Part shown: positions 1 through 8,842 of the stretch, in pieces
Layout: every line of letters starts with the position of its first letter
How positions within the stretch are numbered: position 1 is the first letter of the stretch
Origin: Gammaproteobacteria bacterium
GTDB lineage: Bacteria > Pseudomonadota > Gammaproteobacteria > Steroidobacterales > Steroidobacteraceae
Reading direction: 5' to 3'
NCBI GenBank assembly: GCA_025357835.1
Contig: JANYLM010000043.1
Span: 1 to 64,000, forward strand
Length of the DNA: 64,000 nucleotides
Notes under the pieces: generated by a model
Database searches by the model: none
Seen by the model: only the letters and a program-made list of their open reading frames with translations
Told to the model about the DNA's origin: nothing
Position numbers and translations under genes: made by a program

Positions 1-632
1 AATTGCCCAACTCGGAAACCGAACTACTGTTGAAGCGGCTCACTCGCGATGCGGAGTTGCGCGAGAGCTTCGGCCGCTATGCCCTGGTCGGCGAGGCCAT
101 TCGCGGCGGCAGCCATAGCCTCGTGACCCAGGGATTCACGGGCCGCGTCAATTGCGCCATAGACGGCGAACCGAGTCACGTCAATGGACAGGTTGCGCAG
201 GCTCACGCAACCCGTTGGTGGCGGCCATTCGCTGGGGTTGCGGTGGCGGCCGGCGTGGCGGCCGTTGCGGTCGTCGCCTTGCAGCAACGGGCGGATGCAC
301 CGGGATTGCGGACCGCTGCGGTGGTCACGGCGCAGATCCAGGCTCCCGCGCAAGCGGCCTTTCTGGCCCAAAACTCGGTTCTGGCCCAAAGCGCGGCTCT
401 TGCGCAGAGCGGTGCCGCCCTGCAAGCGCCCCGCGAGGCCCTCTCCTATACGGTGCCGGCGATGTCGGCGGCTGCGCCCACCGTCATGTCGCCGTCGCGG
501 CTGACCAATTATGTGTTCGCGCACAGTAGGTATTCTTCCGGTCTCGATCAGCGCGGGGTGTTGGCGGACCTGCTTATCGAGGCCGAGCAGCAGCCTGAGG
601 TCAGTGAAGCGGCGGCGCGCGTTGCTCCATGA
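1..632 (+). CDS. rseA: Sigma-E factor negative regulatory protein RseA (MucA), 5' truncated
   Basis: Anti-sigma factor that holds sigma-E at the inner membrane until envelope stress triggers its proteolysis. The open frame enters from the window edge, so the true start lies upstream; the TTG at base 3 is just the first possible codon. The visible N-terminus (ETELLLKRLTRDAELRESFG, then YALVGEAIRG) matches the sigma-binding helical part of the RseA/MucA family. A single membrane segment follows at about residues 73-92 of the visible chain, then an Ala/Gln-rich periplasmic tail of about 115 residues. The stop overlaps the rseB start as ATGA, so the pair is translationally coupled. The gene for sigma-E itself (rpoE/algU) is expected just upstream, outside the window. 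Confidence 0.85.
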   Translation, partial: LPNSETELLLKRLTRDAELRESFGRYALVGEAIRGGSHSLVTQGFTGRVNCAIDGEPSHVNGQVAQAHATRWWRPFAGVAVAAGVAAVAVVALQQRADAPGLRTAAVVTAQIQAPAQAAFLAQNSVLAQSAALAQSGAALQAPREALSYTVPAMSAAAPTVMSPSRLTNYVFAHSRYSSGLDQRGVLADLLIEAEQQPEVSEAAARVAP

Positions 633-1678
633 TGGGATCGATGCGCAAGCGAGCCAACTGGGTGATTTCCTGCGCCGTTGTCGGCGCCCTGCTGACCGCC
701 CTGCCGCAGCGCTCCCGAGGCGCCGACGACCCGCGCGATTGGCTGCAGAAAATGAATCAGGCCCTGACCACGCGCAACTACGACGGCACGTTCTTTCACC
801 TCAGTGAAGGCCGGGTCGAGACCATGCGCATAGTGCATCGAGTGCGCGCCGGGCGGGTGACCGAACGGCTGCAGTCCTTGGATGGTTCCGGCCGGGAGTT
901 CGTGCGTAACAACGGCGAATTGACGTGCTATCTGCCCGACCAGCATACGGTGCTGGTCGAACCTCGACCGGATCGCGGCCCGTTTCTAGGATCGCTGCCG
1001 CAGTTCGGTGCCGACGTGAACGAGTTCTATCGCATCGAGTCGTTACCGGCTGCGCGCATTCTCGGCCGAGCGGCTCGAGTCATCGCGGTTACACCTAAGG
1101 ATCAGTTCCGGTTCGGATATCGTCTCTGGCTCGATGAGAAGACCGCGATGCCGCTGAAGACCCAGCTCTGCGATTCGCACGGTCAGGTGATCGAGCAGAT
1201 ATTCTTCGCCCGCCTGGAAATGCCGGAAAGCATTCCGGACAGCGACCTCGTGCCGGTGGTGCGTACCGAAGGCATGCGATGGGTGCGCCAGGGACCCTCG
1301 CATGACAGTGCGGCGCCCGCGCTGTCGGCCTATCGTGCCAGCGAATTGCCGCCGGGATTTCGTTTGACAGTGACCGGTGCCCAGACGCTGGGCGGAGCGA
1401 CGGTTCCCGCCAGTCACCTGGTGTACTCGGATGGTTTGGCCACCGTATCGGTATTCGTCGAAGCTCCGGCGGCCAATGCGCCGGGTGCGAATCCGAGCCC
1501 AAGCACGCCAGCGGAACCGCCGATGCAAGGCCTTGCGCGAGTGGGTTCGGGATTCGCATTCTCCACCGTCGTGCAAGGCCACCAGGTCACCGCGGTCGGT
1601 GAGGTGCCTGCCCAGACCGTGGAATTCATAGCTCATTCGATCACATCCTCCGGCGGCCCCGAACTCCCTCACCGCTGA
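629..1678 (+). CDS. rseB: Sigma-E regulatory protein RseB (MucB)
   Basis: Periplasmic sensor that binds RseA and protects it from DegS until off-pathway LPS or lipoproteins displace it. The 349-residue product starts with a signal peptide (charged MRKRANW, hydrophobic to about residue 27, cleavage near the RGADDP region). The mature part begins with the family's DWLQKMNQAL helix and continues with the lipid-binding MucB/RseB fold, including RVLGRAARVIAV-like and RFGYRLWLDEKTAMPLKTQL strands. The C-terminal domain runs from about residue 225 (ELPPGFRLT). The start overlaps the rseA stop. No MucC/RseC or MucD/DegP gene follows; a glutaredoxin-like gene comes 4 bases later. Confidence 0.9.
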   Translation: MMGSMRKRANWVISCAVVGALLTALPQRSRGADDPRDWLQKMNQALTTRNYDGTFFHLSEGRVETMRIVHRVRAGRVTERLQSLDGSGREFVRNNGELTCYLPDQHTVLVEPRPDRGPFLGSLPQFGADVNEFYRIESLPAARILGRAARVIAVTPKDQFRFGYRLWLDEKTAMPLKTQLCDSHGQVIEQIFFARLEMPESIPDSDLVPVVRTEGMRWVRQGPSHDSAAPALSAYRASELPPGFRLTVTGAQTLGGATVPASHLVYSDGLATVSVFVEAPAANAPGANPSPSTPAEPPMQGLARVGSGFAFSTVVQGHQVTAVGEVPAQTVEFIAHSITSSGGPELPHR

Positions 1679-1682
1679 CCCC

Positions 1683-1946
1683 ATGGACGGTGAGTCGCCG
1701 CGCTTCCTCATGTATTCCCGCCCCGGCTGTGGTCTGTGCGAGGAGATGCTTAACGAGCTTGCCGCCTTGCCCGAGGCCAGTTCCTATGCTGTCGATGTGC
1801 TCGACGTCGATGCCGGCGCCGAGGCAAGGGTGCGCTACGGCCATAAGATTCCCGTGCTGCTTTTCGGTGGAGAATTGGTGTGTCACGGGCATTTGGACCT
1901 CGAGGAGGTACATAAGGCCCTCGCTTACCATCGCCGACCGGTATAA
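1683..1946 (+). CDS. Glutaredoxin-like (DUF836-type) thiol-disulfide protein
   Basis: Small 87-residue thioredoxin-fold protein. The redox motif CGLC (about residues 17-20, in YSRPGCGLCEEM) sits after the first beta strand, and the cis-Pro segment is KIPVLLF. This is the glutaredoxin/DUF836 pattern: beta strand, CxxC, helix, then I-P-V. It probably reduces protein or glutathione mixed disulfides in the cytoplasm, but the partner is unknown. No signal peptide. It lies 4 bases after rseB and 28 bases before lepA. Genes of this family are often found next to lepA in related bacteria. A frame starting at 1690 is a shadow. Confidence 0.75.
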   Translation: MDGESPRFLMYSRPGCGLCEEMLNELAALPEASSYAVDVLDVDAGAEARVRYGHKIPVLLFGGELVCHGHLDLEEVHKALAYHRRPV

Positions 1947-1974
1947 TCGCGGGTTTGACCAAACTCAGGCGTAG

Positions 1975-3774
1975 ATGAAGAATATCCGCAACTTTTCCAT
2001 CATTGCTCATGTTGATCACGGCAAATCGACTTTGGCAGATCGATTCATTCAGGAATGCGGCGGCCTCGATGCGCGTGAGATGCAGGCCCAAGTACTGGAT
2101 TCGATGGATCTGGAGCGTGAACGAGGCATCACCATCAAGGCGCAGAGCGTCACGCTGGAGTTCAAATCCGCCACCGGCGAGCTGTACCAGCTGAACTTCA
2201 TCGACACGCCGGGCCACGTGGATTTTTCCTACGAGGTTTCGCGTTCGCTCGCCGCCTGCGAGGGAGCGCTGCTGGTGGTGGACGCGGCCCAGGGGGTAGA
2301 GGCCCAGAGCGTTGCCAACTGCTATACGGCTCTGGAGCAGGGGCTGGAAGTGCTTCCGGTCATCAACAAGATCGATTTGCCCTCCGCCGATCCGGCCAAG
2401 GTCATCCATGAAATCGAAGAAATCATCGGCATTCCGGCCGAGGATGCCGCATTGGTCAGTGCCAAGACGGGACTCGGGGTTCCTGAGTTACTGGAACAAT
2501 TGGTCAAGCGCATACCGGCACCCAAGGGCGATCCGGACGGTCCTTTGCAGGCTTTGATCATCGATTCTTGGTTCGATAACTATGTGGGCGTGGTCTCCCT
2601 GGTGCGAGTGATGAATGGTGCATTGCACACCGGCGCCAAGATCCGAGTCATGTCCACCGGCCGTAGTCACACGGCGGACAAGCTCGGCCGTTTCTCGCCC
2701 AAACCCGTGACCCGCGAGTCCTTGAACACGGGCGAGGTCGGATTCGTCATCGCCGGCATCAAGGAAATCGACGGCGCGCCGGTCGGCGACACCATTACCC
2801 TGGAAAGTAACCCCGCCAAAGCGCCTCTCGAAGGCTTCAAGCAGGTGCAGCCGCGAGTCTTCGCGGGATTGTTCCCCGTGAGCTCCGACGACTACGAACA
2901 ATTCCGTGAAGCGCTCAAGAAGCTGAAACTCAATGATTCCGCGTTGCATTTCGAGCCCGAGGTGTCTACGGCACTGGGTTTTGGGTTTCGTTGCGGATTC
3001 TTGGGGCTGCTGCACATGGACATCGTGCAGGAGCGGCTGGAGCGCGAATACAACCTGGACTTGATCACCAGCGCGCCCACCGTCATCTACGAGGTGCTGC
3101 TGACCGACGGGTCGGTTGTCAACGTCGACAATCCGTCCAAGCTGCCGCCTCAGGACCGGGTCTCCGAACTGCGCGAGCCCATAATCACCGCCAATATTCT
3201 GGTGCCTCCCGATCATGTGGGCGCGGTGTTGACTCTGTGCAGCGAGAAGCGCGGCGTGCAGAAAAAAATGCTCTTCCTCGGCAGCCAGGTATCTCTGCAG
3301 TATGAATTGCCTCTGGCCGAAGTCGTGCTCGATTTCTTCGATCGGCTCAAATCCGCGAGCCGCGGTTATGCATCCTTCGACTACGAATTCAGTCACTTTC
3401 AGGCGGCGCCCCTGGTCAAACTCGATGTCTTAATCAACGGCGATCCGGTCGACGCGCTGTCGCTGATCGTCCACCGCGATAACTCTTACAACCGCGGCCG
3501 AGAATTGGTCGACAAGATGCAAGAGTTGATTCCGCGGCAGATGTTCGACATCGCCGTGCAAGCGGCCATCGGCAGCCATATCATTGCACGCGCCAGCGTC
3601 AAGGCACTGCGCAAGAACGTGCTGGCCAAGTGCTATGGCGGTGACATCTCGCGCAAACGCAAGCTGCTCGAGAAGCAGAAGGCCGGCAAAAAGCGCATGA
3701 AACAGGTAGGTCAGGTCGAGATTCCGCAAGAGGCATTTCTCGCGGTGTTGCAAGTCGGCAAGAAAAGCAATTGA
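1975..3774 (+). CDS. lepA: Elongation factor 4 (LepA), back-translocating GTPase
   Basis: Ribosome-associated translational GTPase, 599 residues, the same length as E. coli LepA. The G1 loop is in [14 protein letters not shown] (about residues 9-22), switch II in [15 protein letters not shown] (about 79), and the NKID motif near residue 131. EF-G-like domains II, III and V follow, with the LepA-specific C-terminal domain ending in [20 protein letters not shown]. It remodels stalled or misassembling ribosomes and is membrane-associated under some conditions. As in E. coli it is followed by lepB, here after a 44-base gap. Confidence 0.97.
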   Translation: MKNIRNFSIIAHVDHGKSTLADRFIQECGGLDAREMQAQVLDSMDLERERGITIKAQSVTLEFKSATGELYQLNFIDTPGHVDFSYEVSRSLAACEGALLVVDAAQGVEAQSVANCYTALEQGLEVLPVINKIDLPSADPAKVIHEIEEIIGIPAEDAALVSAKTGLGVPELLEQLVKRIPAPKGDPDGPLQALIIDSWFDNYVGVVSLVRVMNGALHTGAKIRVMSTGRSHTADKLGRFSPKPVTRESLNTGEVGFVIAGIKEIDGAPVGDTITLESNPAKAPLEGFKQVQPRVFAGLFPVSSDDYEQFREALKKLKLNDSALHFEPEVSTALGFGFRCGFLGLLHMDIVQERLEREYNLDLITSAPTVIYEVLLTDGSVVNVDNPSKLPPQDRVSELREPIITANILVPPDHVGAVLTLCSEKRGVQKKMLFLGSQVSLQYELPLAEVVLDFFDRLKSASRGYASFDYEFSHFQAAPLVKLDVLINGDPVDALSLIVHRDNSYNRGRELVDKMQELIPRQMFDIAVQAAIGSHIIARASVKALRKNVLAKCYGGDISRKRKLLEKQKAGKKRMKQVGQVEIPQEAFLAVLQVGKKSN

Positions 3775-3818
3775 GAGCGGCGCCGACTAAATGAGTTCGC
3801 AATTATTGGGGGTATTTC

Positions 3819-4838
3819 GTGAATGACGGCGATAGCCTTTTCATAGGTTTGTTGTGCGTAGGCGTCGCGTGCGTCCTAGTGATTTTAGTGGACGGTTGGT
3901 TCTTGAGGCCGCGCCGCGATCCCGGTGCAACCAGCGTCGAGGAGCCCTGGCTGCCGAAAACGGCAGGTTATGCGCTGGTGGTCGTGGCGCTGGTGATGCT
4001 GTGGCGCCTGTTTCGCTATGAGGCCGTCGACTTCAGTCTCATGCTGGTGGTGGTCGGTGCCGTTTCCGGCATCGTTTGGCTATTGGATCTGGCGTTCTTC
4101 GCGCGCCGGCGCAAGCTCGCCGCCGCTGCAGCAGGCACGTCCCTCGAGCGTGTGCGTGAACCCATCGGCGTCGAATATGCCCGCTCATTCTTTCCGGTCA
4201 TCGTTCTGGTGTTGGTAATCCGGTCGTTTTTATTCGAGCCGTTTCGCATTCCTTCCGATTCCATGATGCCGACCTTGTTCGACGGCGATTTCATTTTCGT
4301 CAGCAAGTACTCCTATGGGCTGCGTCTGCCGGTCACCAATACCTTGGTGGTTCCGACCGGGACCCCGCAGCGGGGCGATGTGATCGTTTTCCGCCTGCCG
4401 CCCAATCCGAAAATCAATTACATCAAACGGCTGGTTGGGCTCCCCGGCGATCGCATCCGGGTCGATGAGAACAACCAGCTCTACGTCAACGACAAGCCCA
4501 TGCCCCAGGAGCCAGGGTCCACTTATATGGGCCCCAAGCAGGACCTGTGGAACTATGCGGGGGCTCCCACCACCGTTGAGCAGCTGGGCGCCAAACGCCA
4601 TCTCGTCATGTTCGCCAACGGCGGCGTCAAGACGGGCGAATGGGTGGTGCCCGCGGGGAAATATTTCTTCATGGGGGACAATCGCAACAACAGCAAGGAC
4701 AGCCGCTTTCAGGATGATCTCGACGCCCCGGGGTTCGTGCCGGCGCAGAATCTGGTGGGTAAAGCGGTGCGAATTTGGCTTAATCTCGATACTCGTGACG
4801 GACCTCTCTGGCGGCGGATAGGGAATGCTATTAACTAA
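3819..4838 (+). CDS. lepB: Signal peptidase I (LepB)
   Basis: Inner-membrane serine protease that cleaves Sec and Tat signal peptides on the periplasmic side. The 339-residue protein has two or three N-terminal hydrophobic segments (about 5-25, 47-65, 70-90) and another at about residue 130 just before the catalytic domain. The catalytic Ser is in FRIPSDSMMPTL (about residue 147), and the general-base Lys in INYIKRLVGLPGD (about 206). The box GDNRNNSKDSR near residue 288 is also conserved. Start is GTG at 3819, the first codon with a hydrophobic N-terminus. The gene follows lepA and precedes rnc, the usual processing/translation cluster. Confidence 0.95.
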   Translation: MNDGDSLFIGLLCVGVACVLVILVDGWFLRPRRDPGATSVEEPWLPKTAGYALVVVALVMLWRLFRYEAVDFSLMLVVVGAVSGIVWLLDLAFFARRRKLAAAAAGTSLERVREPIGVEYARSFFPVIVLVLVIRSFLFEPFRIPSDSMMPTLFDGDFIFVSKYSYGLRLPVTNTLVVPTGTPQRGDVIVFRLPPNPKINYIKRLVGLPGDRIRVDENNQLYVNDKPMPQEPGSTYMGPKQDLWNYAGAPTTVEQLGAKRHLVMFANGGVKTGEWVVPAGKYFFMGDNRNNSKDSRFQDDLDAPGFVPAQNLVGKAVRIWLNLDTRDGPLWRRIGNAIN

Positions 4839-4844
4839 GGGACC

Positions 4845-4882
4845 GGGCCGCATCGGCCCCATCGAAGGTGGCGCGAAGCGCC
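4845..4882. other. Two small tandem hairpins between lepB and the DUF4845 gene
   Basis: GGGCCG (4845-4850) pairs with CGGCCC (4854-4859) around a 3-base loop. GGCGC (4870-4874) pairs with GCGCC (4878-4882) around GAA. No T-run follows either stem, so they are more likely mRNA processing or stability elements within the operon than terminators. Confidence 0.35.
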
Positions 4883-4901
4883 TAAATAGGAAGGCCAGCA
4901 A

Positions 4902-5291
4902 ATGAAACACCGGCAAGTGGAAGGACATACGCGTCAGCCCCAGCAAGGCATGACGTTCATCGGTTTGCTCTGCATTCTCGCGTTGGTTGGTAGCATCGGC
5001 TACGGGGGCGTTCGTCTGGTGCCCGTGTATCTCAATTACATGAAGCTGGTGCGAACCATGGAATCGGCAGCGACGGAATTCAAAGGCGAAAGCGCCGATC
5101 TGGGCGGCGTGCGCAAATCCTTGGACCGGCACTGGGCCATTGAAGACATCACCGCGGTCGATCAAAAGGACATTGAGATCACGCGCGACGACGGCGGATT
5201 GCAGTTGCATGTGGCGTACGACGACACCGTGCCGTATATCGCCAACATTTCGTTGACCGCACACTTCGACAAGACCGTGAAGGTGCAGTGA
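4902..5291 (+). CDS. DUF4845 family membrane protein with pilin-like N-terminus
   Basis: A 129-residue protein of the DUF4845 family, regularly found between lepB and rnc in gammaproteobacteria. It has one N-terminal membrane segment (about residues 18-38), preceded by QQGMTFIGLL. That resembles a type IV prepilin cleavage site (G then M-T-F-I) but carries Gly where pilins have Glu at +5. The rest is a small soluble domain with VPVYLNYMKL and a conserved acidic patch. Function unknown. Its stop overlaps the rnc start codon region (5288-5291), so the two are co-translated. Confidence 0.75.
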   Translation: MKHRQVEGHTRQPQQGMTFIGLLCILALVGSIGYGGVRLVPVYLNYMKLVRTMESAATEFKGESADLGGVRKSLDRHWAIEDITAVDQKDIEITRDDGGLQLHVAYDDTVPYIANISLTAHFDKTVKVQ

Positions 5292-5998
5292 TTCCGCTGC
5301 ACAGATCGGATGAGCTGCTGACCTGGGTCGAGCGTTCGTTCGGTTACGTTTTCGTGCAGCCGGCTCTGTGCTACGCCGCGGTGACGCACCGCAGTGCCGG
5401 CGTGGATCACAATGAGCGGCTGGAATTCTTGGGCGATTCGATTCTCAATTGCGCCGTGGCGCGCATGCTTTACGATGCGCACCGCGAAGTGGATGAAGGA
5501 GCCTTATCCAGGCTGCGCGCGACGCTGGTCAGCGGCGAGGCATTGGCGCAGATCGCGGGCGAACTGGGTTTGGGCGATCACCTGCGCCTGGGGCCGGGGG
5601 AGTTGAAAACCGGCGGGTTCCGCCGGGCGTCGATACTGGCGGATTCATTGGAGGCCATATTGGGTGCTATTTTTCTGGACTCAGGGTTTGATGCGGCAGC
5701 CGCGGCCGTGGCGCGCGTCATGGGCTCGCGGATGTCGGGTTTGCCGGCGGCGGACACGCTAAAGGACCCGAAAACGCGCCTGCAGGAAGCTCTGCAGGCA
5801 CACGGACTCGCCTTGCCGGTTTACACCTTGACCGCGGCAGTCGGCGACCCTCACGCGCAATCATTCACCGTCAGCTGCGAGGTTCCGGTATTGGGCTTAA
5901 GCGCCGTGGGCGAGGGCGCCAGCCGCCGGCGCGCCGAGCAATTGGCTGCCGCGAAATTGCTGGCGCAATTGCCGCCGGAAATACGGAAGCCAGTATGA
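5288..5998 (+). CDS. rnc: Ribonuclease III
   Basis: Double-strand-specific endoribonuclease for rRNA processing and mRNA decay, 236 residues. The RNase III signature NERLEFLGDSIL is at about residues 42-53, with the acidic Mg2+-binding residues in it and in DSLEAILGAIFLD (about 118-130). The double-stranded RNA-binding domain covers about residues 155-225 (DPKTRLQEALQAHG to RRAEQLAAAKLL). Start GTG at 5288 overlaps the previous gene, and the stop overlaps the era start as ATGA at 5995. The rnc-era-recO order is as in E. coli. Confidence 0.96.
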   Translation: MIPLHRSDELLTWVERSFGYVFVQPALCYAAVTHRSAGVDHNERLEFLGDSILNCAVARMLYDAHREVDEGALSRLRATLVSGEALAQIAGELGLGDHLRLGPGELKTGGFRRASILADSLEAILGAIFLDSGFDAAAAAVARVMGSRMSGLPAADTLKDPKTRLQEALQAHGLALPVYTLTAAVGDPHAQSFTVSCEVPVLGLSAVGEGASRRRAEQLAAAKLLAQLPPEIRKPV

Positions 5999-6894
5999 GC
6001 GCCATTCAGTTTCGTGCCGGGCATGTAGCCATCGTGGGCCGGCCGAATGTCGGCAAATCCACCTTGGTGAACGCCTTGGTGGGGCGCAAGGTATCCATCG
6101 TCACCGCCAAGCCGCAAACCACGCGGCATCGAATTTTGGGTGTGGTCAACCGCCCCGAGGCTCAGTTGGTGTTGGTCGATACGCCGGGTCTGCATGAATC
6201 GACGCGCCGCGTGATGAATCAATATATGAACCGGGTGGCCATTTCATCCTCCCAGGACGCCGACGTCATTCTGTTCGTGATCGAAGCCATGCGCTTCACC
6301 GACGAAGACGAGTGGGTGTGGGATCGGGTGCGGGGCTTGAAGCAGCCGCTGTTCTTAGGAATCAACAAGGTCGATCGCGTGTTCCCCAAGGAGCAGCTGC
6401 TGCCCTTTCTCGAGGATATGACAGAGCGCATCCCGGCGTCGGGAATCATACCGATATCGGCCATGCAGGCGGATAACCTCGACCGGCTGGTCGATGTCAT
6501 CGGGTCGCGCCTGCCGGTGTCGCCGCCCTTGTTTGCCCCCGACGTGGTCACCAATCGCGACGAGCCGTTCCACGCGGCCGAGATCGTGCGCGAGAAGCTG
6601 ACGCTGAAGCTGCGCGAGGAACTGCCCTATGGCATCAATGTGCAAATCGAACGCTTTGCGGACGAAAACAACCGCATTATGATCAACGCCGTCATTTGGG
6701 TCGAGCGCGCAGGGCAGAAGGCCATCGTGATCGGACAGGGCGGCGAGCGGCTGAAGGAAATCGGCCGGCTGGCGCGCATCGAGCTCAACGATCTGTGGCA
6801 GCGCTCGGTGCATCTGGAGCTCTGGGTGAAGGTCAAGGAAAACTGGGCCGACAGCGAAATGGCATTGCGCCAGTTTGGGTACGATACATTGTGA
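5995..6894 (+). CDS. era: GTPase Era, 30S ribosome assembly factor
   Basis: Essential GTPase binding the 3' end of 16S rRNA. The 299-residue product has the P-loop GRPNVGKST (about residues 16-24), switch II DTPGLHE (about 62-68) and NKVD (about 123-126). The C-terminal KH domain contains KAIVIGQGGERLKEIG (about 242-257). Its length matches the family. It overlaps rnc upstream, and its TGA overlaps the GTG start of recO (GTGA at 6891). Confidence 0.97.
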   Translation: MSAIQFRAGHVAIVGRPNVGKSTLVNALVGRKVSIVTAKPQTTRHRILGVVNRPEAQLVLVDTPGLHESTRRVMNQYMNRVAISSSQDADVILFVIEAMRFTDEDEWVWDRVRGLKQPLFLGINKVDRVFPKEQLLPFLEDMTERIPASGIIPISAMQADNLDRLVDVIGSRLPVSPPLFAPDVVTNRDEPFHAAEIVREKLTLKLREELPYGINVQIERFADENNRIMINAVIWVERAGQKAIVIGQGGERLKEIGRLARIELNDLWQRSVHLELWVKVKENWADSEMALRQFGYDTL

Positions 6895-7664
6895 AAAGCG
6901 CGCGCCGCGTGTGGTTGGCGCCAGCCTATGTGCTGCACCAATATCCCTATCGCGACACCAGCCGCATCGTGGAGGTGTTCACCTCCGACTATGGACGCCT
7001 CACTCTGTTCGCGCGCGGCGCCAATGGGCCCAAGTCCACCTTGAGAGGCGTGCTGCGGCCCTTCCAGCGCATGCTTGTGTCCTGGTCCGGTAAGGGGGAG
7101 GCCTGTCAATTGGTCACGGCCGAGATCGATGGTCTGGCGACCAGCTTCTCGCCGAATCGGCTCATGAGCGGATTCTATTTGAACGAATTGTTGTTGAAGC
7201 TGACGGAGCGCTGCGATCCGCACCCGGAGATTTTCCATTCTTACTCGGCGTGCGTGCAGGGGCTGTGCAATGGCGAGCTGGAGGAACCTACTTTGCGTCG
7301 CTTCGAGAAGCGCCTGTTGAACGATTTGGGCTACGGTCTGGAGCTTGCCAATACCTGCGAGGGGTTGCCGGTCGAGCCCGGTAGGTACTACCGCTTCGCT
7401 GCTGAAAGGGGCTTGCAGCCCTGCGCGGCCGAGACCCCCGGCGCCGTGTGCGGCCGATCTCTGGTCGATCTGCAGGCGGAGAGCTTCGTTGATGCCCGCT
7501 CATTGCGCGATGCCAAACGCATGTTGCGCTCAGCCATAGACGCTTGTCTGGACGGCCGCACCCTGAAATGCCGCGAGGTGGCGCTGGCCCTGCGCCAGCG
7601 GGAGCCGCCGGATTCACGTCAGCATTCGCGCCGCGACGAATTCGCGTATCCGGAGGGCGTGTGA
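6891..7664 (+). CDS. recO: DNA repair protein RecO
   Basis: Recombination mediator that loads RecA onto SSB-coated DNA in the RecFOR pathway, 257 residues. The OB-fold domain begins [20 protein letters not shown], followed by [15 protein letters not shown]. The helical C-terminal part contains [19 protein letters not shown] chose GTG 6891 because it overlaps the era stop and gives the family's normal N-terminus; the frame stays open upstream but only as a shadow of era. The stop overlaps the pdxJ GTG (7661). Confidence 0.93.
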   Translation: MKSARRVWLAPAYVLHQYPYRDTSRIVEVFTSDYGRLTLFARGANGPKSTLRGVLRPFQRMLVSWSGKGEACQLVTAEIDGLATSFSPNRLMSGFYLNELLLKLTERCDPHPEIFHSYSACVQGLCNGELEEPTLRRFEKRLLNDLGYGLELANTCEGLPVEPGRYYRFAAERGLQPCAAETPGAVCGRSLVDLQAESFVDARSLRDAKRMLRSAIDACLDGRTLKCREVALALRQREPPDSRQHSRRDEFAYPEGV

Positions 7665-8407
7665 GCGGCGGCTTTTTGCACTCAGGGATAGCGCTCGGCG
7701 TGAATATCGATCACGTGGCGACTTTGCGCCAGGCGCGTGGCGGCCGCTATCCCGACCCCCTGTATGCAGCGCTCATGGCCGAGGAGGCGGGGGCCGACAG
7801 CATCACTCTGCACCTGCGGGAAGATCGGCGGCATATTCAGGAACGCGATGTCATTGCCATGCGCGAGGCCCTGCAGACTCGAATGAACCTTGAAATGGCG
7901 GTGACCGAGGAGATGGTGCGAATCGCGCAAGCTGTGCTGCCGCAGGATTGCTGCCTGGTGCCGGAGTCCCGCCAGGAAGTCACCACCGAGGGCGGCTTGA
8001 ACGTCCTGTGTCAGAGCTCGCGGGTCGGCGATACTTGCCGTGCGCTGGGGTCATCGGGCATCCGCGTCTCCCTGTTCATCGATCCGGACCCGGTGCAAAT
8101 CGAGGCGGCACAGCGTGTCGGCGCACCGGTCATCGAACTGCACACGGGCGCCTATGCGGAGGCCAACGGCGCGGCGCGAGCCCGCGAATTCGAACGCCTG
8201 CGCGTTGCCGCGAAGTTGGCGGCCTCCCTCGGGCTGATAGTGAATGCAGGTCATGGCCTGAACTACCATAACGTCGAGCCGATTGCAGCCATTGCTGAAA
8301 TCATCGAGCTCAATATCGGCCACGCCATTGTGGCGCGCTCGATCGTGGACGGCTTGGCCAAGGCCGTGCGCGACATGAAAGAATTGATGCGCGCGGCGCG
8401 AGCCTGA
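7661..8407 (+). CDS. pdxJ: Pyridoxine 5'-phosphate synthase
   Basis: TIM-barrel enzyme condensing 1-deoxy-xylulose 5-phosphate with 3-amino-2-oxopropyl phosphate to pyridoxine 5'-phosphate (vitamin B6). 248 residues. Family motifs are [16 protein letters not shown] (about residues 11-26), [18 protein letters not shown] (about 47-64), ELHTGAYA (about 157) and [11 protein letters not shown] (about 195-205). GTG 7661 overlaps the recO stop and gives the expected length; the open frame back to 7544 lies inside recO. It sits in the usual recO-pdxJ-acpS order. Confidence 0.96.
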   Translation: MSGGFLHSGIALGVNIDHVATLRQARGGRYPDPLYAALMAEEAGADSITLHLREDRRHIQERDVIAMREALQTRMNLEMAVTEEMVRIAQAVLPQDCCLVPESRQEVTTEGGLNVLCQSSRVGDTCRALGSSGIRVSLFIDPDPVQIEAAQRVGAPVIELHTGAYAEANGAARAREFERLRVAAKLAASLGLIVNAGHGLNYHNVEPIAAIAEIIELNIGHAIVARSIVDGLAKAVRDMKELMRAARA

Positions 8408-8452
8408 AACGATGACATTGATATCTAGCGGCCCCGCGCCCGTGTCGGCCCC

Positions 8453-8842
8453 GTGATTTACGGAATCGGGATCGACGTGCTCAAGGTTGATCGAATTGAG
8501 AGTGTCTATAAAAAGCACGGCGAACGCTTCCTATCGCATCTGCTGATGCCAGAGGAGCGCGCGCAGTTCGAGCGCACGGCGCGCCCCGTGCGATTCATCG
8601 CCATGCGCTTCGCGGCTAAGGAGGCCATCGTCAAAGGCATGGGCACCGGTTTCGCGCACGGCATCTGGATACGCGACGTGGGAGTCGTGCAGAACTCCTG
8701 GGGCAAGCCGGAGGTGGTGTATTCCGCCCGGGGTGCCAAAGTCCGAGACGGCCTCGGCATCGGCGAGGGCCATGTGACATTGACCGACGAGGCGGGCCTG
8801 GTGGTGGCGGTCGCAGTTCTGATGCGGCGTGTCGCCGCATGA
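8453..8842 (+). CDS. acpS: Holo-[acyl-carrier-protein] synthase
   Basis: Transfers 4'-phosphopantetheine from CoA to apo-ACP, 129 residues. The N-terminus IYGIGIDVLKVDRIES carries the Mg2+-binding Asp. The second motif RFAAKEAIVKGMGTGF (about residues 53-68) has the conserved Glu and Lys. Start is GTG at 8453, the first codon giving the canonical beginning. The last bases overlap the ATG of the following exonuclease gene (8839), so the two are coupled. Confidence 0.95.
   Translation: MIYGIGIDVLKVDRIESVYKKHGERFLSHLLMPEERAQFERTARPVRFIAMRFAAKEAIVKGMGTGFAHGIWIRDVGVVQNSWGKPEVVYSARGAKVRDGLGIGEGHVTLTDEAGLVVAVAVLMRRVAA

Noticed and set aside
2488-3396. Long minus-strand reading frame (302 codons) opposite lepA
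   Set aside because: Lies wholly within a fully conserved gene; its composition is the mirror of lepA codon bias and it has no recognisable domain or ribosome site.
6696-6890. Upstream extension of recO
   Set aside because: Overlaps the conserved KH domain of era; GTG 6891 at the GTGA overlap gives the normal RecO start.
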